Made by a program: the position numbers and the translations under genes. 64,000 bases of DNA. It comes from Xylocopa sonorina (Eukaryota > Arthropoda > Insecta > Hymenoptera > Apidae). Of the stretch, positions 24,234 through 32,610 are shown piece by piece (within the stretch, counting starts at the first letter, position 1; the number at the start of each line of letters is the position of its first letter). The stretch is taken from positions 1,736,001 to 1,800,000 of the forward strand of contig NW_027490096.1 in the NCBI RefSeq assembly GCF_050948175.1. The letters run 5' to 3'. The notes beneath the pieces are model-generated. The model saw only the letters and a program-made list of their open reading frames with translations. It had not been told where the DNA came from and did no database searches.

Positions 24234-25369
24234 AATTTGAGCGCGTCCCTGGCTACGATTTGTCTCGGTTGTTCGTACGCGGGGCCTCGAGTAGGAGGCG
24301 GTATGTCCCTGGATCGCAAGTAAGCATCACGGTATTCCTGCGGTCGGTACGGCGATGGCGGTCTGAATCGACACTCGGTCGCGTAATGTCCGATATTATT
24401 GCATTTTCGGCAAATAATTTCGGCTGGTTTTTCGCGCAATTCTGGTCGCGCGGCACGCGATCTACCTAGTCGGTTGCAATCACGTTCGTGCATTTGGTAA
24501 AGCTCTCGCGCTCGAGCGAACGTTTCTCGCAATGTGCCGAATGAATTTATCGTCATTTGCATTCGAATTTCCGGAATGAGACCGTCCTTAAAACATTGTA
24601 GAGTGAGCGCGTCTACGTCATCGAGCGATTCCGGTGTGTCTCGTCGAGCAAGCCTCTCGCAATCAATTATAGCGGTTCTAAGATCTTTTACTCGACCGAT
24701 GTAATCTAGAATGTGCTCGTTCGCGCGCATAAATATATTAGCAAGTTCACCCCGATAATGATGAGCTGATTTTACGGAGCAAAATGTGCTGCGAAGAACG
24801 TCCGTTAATTCGAGTATTGTGTAACACGGCTCGTCTTCTAGCGCGGCATAGGCACGACCCTTGAGTTTTCCCTTAAGCAGGCGTGTGAAAGTTCGCTCGC
24901 ACCCATTAGGGATAAGCTCATAAGCGCGTTTACACGCTCGGATAAACTGAAGAATAGGAATGTTCTGACCATCGAATGTCGGCACGGCTTCGAGGGCCTG
25001 CTTAAGCGATAGCTCGTCGTGTTGAGAACTATTTGTATTGAAATCAGAGCTCGAATTATGTGCGTAAAGCGGATTTCCCCGAGGAATATCCAGCGAAACG
25101 GTATCGTCGCGCGTTAAATCAGGCGTTCTGCGAATAGATTCTATTTCACGACGTAAAATTTCTATTTGCTGGAGCAACGCGGCATTACTCGGATCGGTCG
25201 CTTTCGTATTTTTCGCTGAAGTATTTTGTTGCACGGTACTAGGAACAGGCTCGGCGATAGCGTCTTGGAAATCAAGCGTTCTGCTAGTGCGTTTTTCGCG
25301 TTCGGAATCGGCCATCGCGGCGGCTCGCTGTGTCTGCTGGCGCGTTTTTGTCGGAGTCCGGGTTGCCAT
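24038..25369 (-). CDS. gag: Gag polyprotein with two CCHC zinc knuckles
   Basis: 443 residues from an ATG with G at -3 and G at +4, 82 nt after the 5' LTR. It forms the particle core and packages element RNA. A short coiled-coil-prone stretch lies at about 62-82 (LLQQIEILRREIESI). Residues about 129-290 look like a retrotransposon capsid/Gag domain (VPTFDGQNI at its start). Nucleocapsid: two C-x2-C-x4-H-x4-C knuckles at 320-333 and 380-393, separated by an arginine- and proline-rich linker. The frame runs 196 bp into pol, which lies in the -1 frame; the slippery heptamer falls at codons 406-408, so ribosomes that do not shift add about 35 residues before the stop. No frame damage is seen. Confidence 0.93.
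   Translation of the reverse strand: MATRTPTKTRQQTQRAAAMADSEREKRTSRTLDFQDAIAEPVPSTVQQNTSAKNTKATDPSNAALLQQIEILRREIESIRRTPDLTRDDTVSLDIPRGNPLYAHNSSSDFNTNSSQHDELSLKQALEAVPTFDGQNIPILQFIRACKRAYELIPNGCERTFTRLLKGKLKGRAYAALEDEPCYTILELTDVLRSTFCSVKSAHHYRGELANIFMRANEHILDYIGRVKDLRTAIIDCERLARRDTPESLDDVDALTLQCFKDGLIPEIRMQMTINSFGTLRETFARARELYQMHERDCNRLGRSRAARPELREKPAEIICRKCNNIGHYATECRFRPPSPYRPQEYRDAYLRSRDIPPPTRGPAYEQPRQIVARDALKFCRYCKTPGHEIGECRKRQYNNAVNKNSGNDNGLRTRRETGGEAAHQVCPLAANNSNAEIDETPR
24104..24152 (-). promoter_or_regulatory. -1 programmed ribosomal frameshift signal (gag to pol)
   Basis: The heptamer GGGAAAC occupies 24152-24146 in the required phase (G GGA AAC in the gag frame). A 6-nt spacer (24145-24140) follows, then a hairpin from 24139 to 24104. 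Its outer stem is GGCCTC with GAGGCC; an inner GC/ACC with GGT/GC pairs after small bulges; the loop is about 12 nt. Slipping one base back gives GGG AAA and continues in the pol frame, which has no ATG until codon 90. Slippery site, spacing and stem match known -1 signals. Confidence 0.85.
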
Positions 25370-25420
25370 ATCTAGTTTCGCGGTTCCTTTCGGCAGAATT
25401 TCCGGAGGAAACGCGGGGCT

Positions 25421-25438
25421 ATCCCACCGTTGTCACCA
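25421..25438 (-). other. Primer-binding site, tRNA-Leu-like
   Basis: The element strand reads TGGTGACAACGGTGGGAT, starting 13 nt after the 5' LTR. Its complement ends in CCA and has the layout of a tRNA 3' end (T-stem CCCAC, seven acceptor bases, discriminator A, CCA). From memory, insect tRNA-Leu 3' ends come closest, with about two mismatches. The isoacceptor is therefore inferred; the 13-nt gap is longer than usual. Confidence 0.65.
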
Positions 25439-25583
25439 AAAATAACTTTCGTGTCACGTCCCGAGGTGCGGTTGCGCTCGCAACGGTGGCACAAAGTCGT
25501 AACCGTTCCCGAAAATAACGCGAATTGCGTCCGGACCGGGTTCGTTGGCGTTTCGGACTCGATAAAACGGTAATTAACACTAA

Positions 25584-25592
25584 ACTTACCTT
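25584..25592 (-). promoter_or_regulatory. Consensus 5' splice site in the 5' LTR leader
   Basis: AAGGTAAGT on the element strand. If transcription starts near the TATA-like stretch at about 26710, this donor lies in the leader, upstream of the primer-binding site and gag. The GTAA of the donor also supplies the TAA stop of the small LTR frame, so splicing here would leave that frame open into the next exon. It is conserved in the solo LTR at 44752-44760. Confidence 0.62.
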
Positions 25593-25966
25593 GCGAAGGC
25601 TTGATTCCGCTGTCTGATTTCTCTTTCCAGGTACCTGGAGCGCCTTGGATCCGCAACCGGGATGGCGGCGGCGTACGGCTGGAACGGAGGTACGTCTACG
25701 GCAATAAGCGTCCAGGCGGGTTGACTCCGGCTGGCAGGTATCGGCGTTTGGCCCTGACGATTGGCGACTCGTACGGGTCGTGCGGCGAACGAAACCTCCT
25801 TCACAGGAACCAGGACTCGAACGTAGGAAATTGAATATTCTGGTGCATCACCCACGTATTCCCGAGCGAGACGACGAATGAACTCTCTCCTCCCCGCGCG
25901 TCGTGTACGCTTTGTCGGAGGTGCAAGGCTCATCGAGAATACTTGAACTTCGGTTGAATACGGCAC
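25586..25966 (-). CDS. LTR-encoded small basic protein (unknown function), ending in a splice donor
   Basis: Unrecognised. The frame is open from just after a TAA at 25993-25991; the first ATG is at 25933, giving 115 residues. It has an arginine-rich motif (KRTRRAGRREFIRRLAREY), a VPVKEVSFAARP segment, a PAWTLIAVD segment, and an AAAIPVADPRR...LER end. The same frame exists in the diverged solo LTR (about 45212-44754) with matching segments, many third-base and conservative changes, and the same last codons AGG TAA inside the donor. The 81-bp length difference from the 3' LTR is exactly 27 codons. An arginine-rich motif could bind RNA or direct nuclear entry, but this is only inference. The initiation codon is uncertain, because the ATG is absent from the other two copies and has a weak context. 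It may be a 5' exon rather than a complete protein. Confidence 0.45.
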   Translation of the reverse strand: MPYSTEVQVFSMSLAPPTKRTRRAGRREFIRRLAREYVGDAPEYSISYVRVLVPVKEVSFAARPVRVANRQGQTPIPASRSQPAWTLIAVDVPPFQPYAAAIPVADPRRSRYLEREIRQRNQAFAR

Positions 25967-25970
25967 GGCT

Positions 25971-26071
25971 AAGCGTTGGTTCGCTCTAGCTTACCGGGAT
26001 CGACCTGGGCGCAAGATATTCTGTACACGGTAGAAGTGAGGATGGAGCAACTAAGCGCTGGTTCGCTCTAG
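25971..26071 (-). repeat. Paired 19-bp direct repeats in the LTR
   Basis: AAGCGTTGGTTCGCTCTAG (plus strand) at 25971-25989 and a one-base variant (AAGCGCTGG...) at 26053-26071, 82 bp apart. The same pair with the same spacing is in the 3' LTR at 18490-18508 and 18572-18590. Function is unknown; possible regulatory-protein sites. Confidence 0.55.
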
Positions 26072-26415
26072 TCGTCGAGCCTCAAGACTATCGCAGATGA
26101 GATATGGAATTAGAATAATCGCGAGCGTACCCGTGGATTAGAATTAAGGAATTGTATTTGAACTCGAATAAAGATACTTTGAATCTGGTAAAAATAAACT
26201 ATATTCTATGATTTCACTATACTAGATACACTTGACTAAATTCTAAGTTACTGACTAGCGATTACAATGAGAATTAGAAATAGTATAAAGTATCGAATGG
26301 ACTCCGCTATGGGAGTATGGATAGAGACGAATGCATTAGAGCTAATTGCTCGTTGCGAATGAGCCTATTGCTCGGATCGGAAGTGCATCGTTCGGATGCT
26401 GGATTAGAACTCCTC

Positions 26416-26496
26416 GGTTCGGAGATGAGATACGAACTCTCCAGTTCGGAGATGAGTTAGCAACTCTCCGGTTCGGAGGTGAGATTGGAACTGACT
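26416..26496 (-). repeat. Three 27-bp tandem units in the 5' LTR
   Basis: Units start at 26416, 26443 and 26470, each beginning (G/A)GTTCGGAG and ending AACT. The 3' LTR has one unit (from about 18934). Variable copy number of short repeats near the presumed promoter is common in LTRs. Confidence 0.8.
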
Positions 26497-26700
26497 CTCG
26501 GATCTCGCGTCCGCGACCTCCTCGGGTCGCGCGGCGCGCGAGTCGCTGGGCCCTCGCGGTGGGGCGGACGGTCGGAGTAGGGCGGCCGCTCGGCACTGGT
26601 GGTGGGGCGGCCGTTCGGAGTGGGGCGCGGCCCGCGTTAAGCGTGAGCCGCGAGCGTCGAGTGTGCGCGCGAGTGCACGGAACATAGCCGTGCATGAATG

Positions 26701-26717
26701 AAATATATACATATATT
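26701..26717 (-). promoter_or_regulatory. TATA-like element of the 5' LTR
   Basis: The element strand reads AATATATGTATATATTT at the place matching 19167-19181. It would start transcription shortly downstream, leaving a leader of about 1.3 kb before gag. Inferred from motif and position only. Confidence 0.35.
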
Positions 26718-27052
26718 CACTTAAATCTAGGTGTGTGTTGGTGTGTATGTACATAGGTGAGTAGTGTCCTTATTCTAATCCCACATGTACGAGAAGTACG
26801 TATAGGGCTTCGGGCTTCCAGTATGTGTCGGAGAGCTCCTCGCCCTCGTAATACGGGGTGAAGTCCTCCCCCTCGTGTGTGGAGATCGCGCGTGGGCGCG
26901 GCATGCTGCATCCCTCTTCCCTCTCGTACCTTTGTCTCCTTCTGTAAGGACGGCGAGTCGGCGGGTGGCCCGTGTGCAGGGGCTCCGGATACGGATGCTG
27001 GGGATGATGAGTTGGACGCCGGAGGGTGGCAGGCGGTACGCCTGACGTTACA

Positions 27053-30000
27053 GAAGTGAATACGAGGTATACATGACACTTCGCAATGAATATTATATCT
27101 TATCATGAAACATAGAAATGAATTGCGATATGGCGATATAAGAAGCATTAGATCTCTATTGCTTCGATGCGTAGACATCTGCCAACGCTATTTCCTAGCA
27201 AGGAAGTGTCGCATTTACATTCATTTGAAGTGTAATGCGAGGTATACAAGACACTTCGCAATGAATATTATATCTTATCATGAAACATAGAAATGAGATG
27301 CAATATCGCGATTTAAGAAGCATTAGGGCTCCAATGCTACGATACGTAGACATCTGCAAACGCTATTTCCTAGCAAGGAAGTGTCGCATTTACATTCTTT
27401 TGATGTGAATACTAGGTATACATAACACTCCAGAATGAATGTTATACCTTATCATGAAACATAGAAATGAGATGCGATATCGCGTTTTAAGAAGCATTAG
27501 AACTCTATTGCTCTGATACGTAGACATCTGCAGCCGCTATTTCCTAGCAAGGAAGTCGCATCTACATTCTTTTGAAGTGAATACGAGGTATACATAACAC
27601 CTCACAAAGAGTATTATATCTTATCATGAAACATAGAAATGAGATGCGATATCGCCTTTTAACAAGCATTAGAACTCTATTGCTACGATACGTAGATATC
27701 TGCAGACGCTATTTCCTAGGAAGGAAGTGTCGCATTTACATTCATTTGAAGTGTATGCGAGGTATACATGACACTTCGCAATGAATATTATATGTTGTCA
27801 TGAAACATAGAAATGAGATGCGATATCTCGTTTTAAGAAGCATTATAACACGCTTGCTACGATACGTAGACATCTGCAAACTCTATTTCCTAGCAAGGAA
27901 GTGTCGCATTTACATTCGCATTCGCATTCTTTTGAAGTGAATGCGAGGTATACATGACACTTCGCAATTAATATTATATCCTATCATGAAACATGGAAAT
28001 GAGATGCGATATCCCGTTTCAAGAAGCATTAGAACTCTATTGCTTCGATACGTAGACATCTGCAATCGCTACATCCTAGCAAGGAACTGTCGCATTTACA
28101 TTCATTTGAAGTGTATGCGAGGTATACATAACACTTCGCAATGAATATTATATCTTATCGTGAAACATAGATATGAGATGCGATATCGCGTTTTGAGATG
28201 CAATAGAAATATAATGCTACGATACGCAGAAATCTGCAAACGCTATTTCCTAGCAAGGAAGTGTCGCATTAACATTCTTTTGAAGTGTATGCGAGGTATA
28301 CATAACACTTCGCAATGAATACTATATGTTGTCACGAAACATAGAAATGAGATGCGATATCTCGTTTTAAGAAGCATTATAACTCGCTTGCTACGATACG
28401 TAGACATCTGCGAACTCTATTTCCTAGCAAGGAAGTGTCGCATTTACATTCATTTGAAGTGAATACGAGGAATACATGAAACTTCGCAATGAATATTATT
28501 TCTTATCTTGAAGCATAGAAATGAGATGCGATATTCCGATTCAAGAAGCATTAGAACTCTATTGCTTCGACACGTAGACGTCTGCAAACGCTATTTCCTA
28601 GCAAGGAACTGTCGCATTTACATTCATTTGAAGTGTATGCGATGTATACGTGACACTTCGCAATAAATATTATATCTTTTCATGAAACGTAGAAATGAGA
28701 TGCGATACCGCGTTTTAAGATGCAATAGAAATCTAATGCTACGATACGCAGAAATCTGCAAACGCTACTTCCTAGCAAGGAAGTGTCGCATTTACATTCT
28801 TCTGAAGTGAATCCGAGATATGCATGAAACTTCGCAATGAATATTGTATCTTATCATGAAACGTAGAAATGAGATGCGATATCGCGTTTTAAGAAGAATT
28901 AGAACTCTATTGCTTCGATACTTAGGTAACTGCAAACACTGTTTAATAGCAAGGAAGTGTCGCACTACATTCTTTTGAAGTCAGTACGAGGTATACATAA
29001 CACTGCACAATGAATATTATATCTTATCATGATACATAGAAGTGAGTTGCGATATGGCGTTTTAAGAAGCATTAGAACTCAATTGCTACGATACGTAGAC
29101 ATCTGCAAACGCTATTTCCTAGCAAGGAGGTGCCGCGTTTACACTTATTTGTAGCGTAGACGAGGAATACATAACACTTCGCATTGAATATTATACCTTA
29201 TCTTGAAACATAGAAATGAAATGCGATATCGCAAATTAAGCTGCATTAGAACACAATTGCTTCGATACGTAGACATCTTGGAACGCTATTGCCCAGCAAG
29301 GAAGTGTCGCATTTACATTCTTTTGAAGTGAATACGAGGTATACATGACACTTCGCAGTGAATATTATATCTTATCATGAAACATAGAAATGAATTGCGA
29401 TATGGCGATTTAAGAAGCATTAGATCTCTATTGCTTCGATACGTAGACATCTGCCAACGCTATTTCCTAGCAAGGAAGTGTCGCATTTACATTCATTTGA
29501 AGTGTAATGCGAGGTATACAAGACACTTCGCAATGAATATTATATCTTATCATGAAACATAGAAATGAGATGCATTATCGCGATTTAAGAAGCATTAGGG
29601 CTCCAATGCTACGATACGTAGACATCTGCAAACGCTATTTCCTAGCAAGGAAGTGTCGCATTTACATTCTTTTGAAGCGAATACGAGGTATACATAACAC
29701 AACACAATGAATATTATGCCTTATCATGAAACATAGAAATGAAATGCGATATCGCGATTTAAGAAGCATTAGAACACTATTGCTACGATACGTAGACATC
29801 TGCAAACGCTATTTCCTAGCAAGGAAGTGTCGCATTTACATTCTTTTGAAGTCAATACGAGGTATACATAACACTGCACAATAAATATTATATCTTATCA
29901 TGAAACATAGAAATGAGATGCGATATCGCGATTTAAGAAGCATTGGAACTCTATAGCTTCGATACGTTGACATCTGCAAACGCAACTTGCTAGCAAGGAA

Positions 30001-30190
30001 GTGTCGCATTTACACTCTTTTGAAAGTAATGCGAGGTATACATGACACTTCGCAATCAATATTATATCTTATCATGAAACATAAAAATGAGATGCTATAT
30101 CGCGTTTTAAGAAGCCTTAGAACTCTATTGCTACTATACGTAGATATCTGCAAATGCTATTTCCTAGCAAGGGAGTGTCGCATTTACATT
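27053..30190 (+). repeat. Segmental duplication inside block 2, including copy B
   Basis: 27053-27400 recurs at about 29325-29660 (2272 bp, 13 monomers apart), and 27400-27600 recurs at about 30190-30400, with three extra monomers in between in the second copy. About 27740-28830 is copy B of the dispersed segment; copy C is 2794 bp downstream (16 monomers). The breaks fall within monomers and keep the phase. Confidence 0.78.
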
Positions 30191-32045
30191 CTTTTGATGT
30201 GAATACTAGGTATACATAACACTCCAGAATGAATGTTATACCTTATCATGAAACATAGAAATGAGATGCGATATCGCGTTTTAAGAAGCATTAGAACTCT
30301 ATTGCTCTGATACGTAGACATCTGCAGCCGCTATTTCCTAGCAAGGAAGTCGCATTTACATTCTTTTGAAGTGAATACGAGGTATACATAACACCTCACA
30401 AAGAGTATTATATCTTATCATGGAACATAGAAATGAGATGCGATATCGCGTTTTAAGAAGCATTAGAAATCTATTTCTTCGATACGTAGACATCTGCAAA
30501 CGCTATTTCCAAAGAAGGGAGTGTCGCATTTACATTCTTTTGAAGTGTATGCGAGGTATACATGACACTTCGCAATGAATATTATATGTTGTCATGAAAC
30601 ATAGAAATGAGATGCGATATCTCGTTTTAAGAAGCATTATAACACGCTTGCTACGATACGTAGACATCTGCAAACTCTATTTCCTAGCAAGGAAGTGTCG
30701 CATTTACATTCGCATTCGCATTCTTTTGAAGTGAATGCGAGGTATACATGACACTTCGCAATTAATATTATATCTTATCATGAAACATGGAAATGAGATG
30801 CGATATCCCGTTTCAAGAAGCATTAGAACTCTATTGCTTCGATACGTAGACATCTGCAATCGCTACTTCCTAGCAAGGAACTGTCGCATTTACATTCATT
30901 TGAAGTGTATGCGAGGTATACATAACACTTCGCAATGAATATTATATCTTATCGTGAAACATAGATATGAGATGCGATATCGCGTTTTGAGATGCAATAG
31001 AAATATAATGCTACGATACGCAGAAATCTGCAAACGCTATTTCCTAGCAAGGAAATGTCGCATTAACATTCTTTTGAAGTGTATGCGAGGTATACATACC
31101 ACTTCGCAATGAATACTATATGTTGTCACGAAACATAGAAATGAGATGCGATATCTCGTTTTAAGAAGCATTATAACTCGCTTGCTACGATACGTAGACA
31201 TCTGCAAACTCTATTTCCTAGCAAGGAAGTGTCGCATTTACATTCATTTGAAGTGAATACGAGGAATACATGAAACTTCGCAATGAATATTATTTCTTAT
31301 CTTGAAGCATAGAAATGAGATGCGATATTCCGATTCAAGAAGCATTAGAACTCTATTGCTTCGACACGTAGACGTCTGCAAACGCTATTTCCTAGCAAGG
31401 AACTGTCGCATTTACATTCATTTGAAGTGTATGCGATGTATACGTGACACTTCGCAATAAATATTATATCTTTTCATGAAACGTAGAAATGAGATGCGAT
31501 ACCGCGTTTTAAGATGCAATAGAAATCTAATGCTACGATACGCAGAAATCTGCAAACGCTACTTCCTAGCAAGGAAGTGTCGCATTTACATTCTTCTGAA
31601 GTGAATCCGAGATATACATGACACTTCGCAATGAATATTATATCTTATCATGAAACATAGCAATGAGATGCGATATTGCGGTTTCAGAAGCATTAGAACC
31701 CTATTGCTCGATACGTAGACATCTGCAAACGCTACTTCCTGGCATGGAAGTATCGCATTTACATTTTTTTGAAAGGAATACGAGGTATACATGACACTTG
31801 GCAATGAATATTATATCTTATCATGAAACATAGAAATGTGGTGCGATATCGCGATTTAAGAAGCATTAGAACTCTAGTGCTTCGATACGTAGCCATCTGC
31901 AAACGCTAGTTCCTAGCAAGGAAGTGTCGCATTTATATTAATTTGAAGTGTGAACGAAATGTACATAGCACTGCACAATGAATATTATATCTTATCATGA
32001 AACGTAGAAGTGAGTTGCGATATCGCGATTTAAGAAGCATTAGAA
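30190..32045 (+). repeat. Continuation of the duplication, with copy C of the dispersed segment
   Basis: About 30535-32045 matches copy A (about 14690-16190) nearly base for base, including the CGCATT micro-expansion, and leaves it only at about 32045, where TCTATTGCTTCG replaces TCTAATGCTACG. It matches copy A further than copy B does, so C is closer in extent to the segment on the far side of the retrotransposon. Confidence 0.8.
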
Positions 32046-32276
32046 CTCTATTGCTTCGATACACAGACATCTGCAAACGCTAATTCCTAGCAAAGAAGTG
32101 TCGCATTTACAATCTTTTGAAGTGAATTCGAGGTTCACATAGCACGGCACATTGAATATTATATCTTATCATGAAACATAGAAATGAGATGCGATATCGC
32201 GTTTTAAGCAGCATTAGAACTCTAATGCTACGATACGTAGACATCTGCAAACTCTATTTCCTAGCAAGGAAGTGTC

Positions 32277-32610
32277 GCATTTACATCATTTTGATGTGAA
32301 TACGAGGTATACATAACACTCCAGAATGAACATTATACCTTATCATGAAACATAGAAATGAGATGCGACATCGCGTTTTAAGAAGCACTAGAACACATTT
32401 GCTGCGATACGTTGACATGTGCGGACGCTATTTCCTAGCAAGGAAGTGTCGCATTTACATTCTTTTGAAGTGAATACGAGGTATACGTGATATATCGCAA
32501 TGAATATTATATCTTATTATGAAACGTAGGAAAGAGATGCGATATCGTGTTTTAAGAAGCATCAGAACTCTATTGTTACGATACGTAGACATCTGCAAAC
32601 GCTATTTCCT
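32277..32610 (+). repeat. Two-monomer segment repeated at ~40753-41086
   Basis: About 334 bp with rare features (TTACATCATTTTGATGTG, GACATGTGCGGACGC) recurs 8476 bp downstream. The spacing is 50 bp short of 49 monomers, which is accounted for by a truncated monomer at 39869-39991. Confidence 0.8.

Larger units (their letters stand above)
18052..27052 (-). mobile_element. Full-length Ty3/gypsy-type LTR retrotransposon
   Basis: Order on the minus strand: 5' LTR (27052-25452), primer-binding site (25438-25421), gag (25369-24038), -1 frameshift signal, pol with protease, reverse transcriptase, RNase H, integrase (ending at 19239), polypurine tract (19544-19531) and 3' LTR (19530-18052). RNase H before integrase, a DD35E integrase and a GPY motif place it in Ty3/gypsy. 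No env was found. Base composition is clearly richer in G+C than the satellite. Both main frames are uninterrupted. The flanking bases (GTAT on the left, GAAG on the right) are not a target-site duplication, and the satellite phase differs on the two sides, so this is not a clean single insertion. Confidence 0.95.
25452..27052 (-). repeat. 5' LTR of the retrotransposon
   Basis: 1601 bp, TGTAACG...GTGACA on the element strand. It contains a copy of the Pol tail region (from 27052), a TATA-like stretch, a GC-rich segment (about 26510-26640), three 27-bp tandem units, a repeated 19-mer, the small conserved reading frame and the splice donor. Compared with the 3' LTR it has 81 extra bases (about 25691-25771, flanked by TACG on both sides) and 54 extra bases of tandem repeat. 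It lacks 14 bp near the Pol tail end, which shifts the frame after SDTYW and replaces the conserved PAITKPY ending. Confidence 0.93.

Noticed and set aside
23239..24240. 333-codon plus-strand frame opposite pol
   Set aside because: It is the antisense shadow of the protease and spacer region of pol; no motif is seen.
25372..25656. Frame of 94 codons on the minus strand ending 2 nt before the gag ATG
   Set aside because: Its start is TTG with no ATG inside, and it only spans the U5, primer-binding site and leader. No equivalent is clear in the solo LTR.
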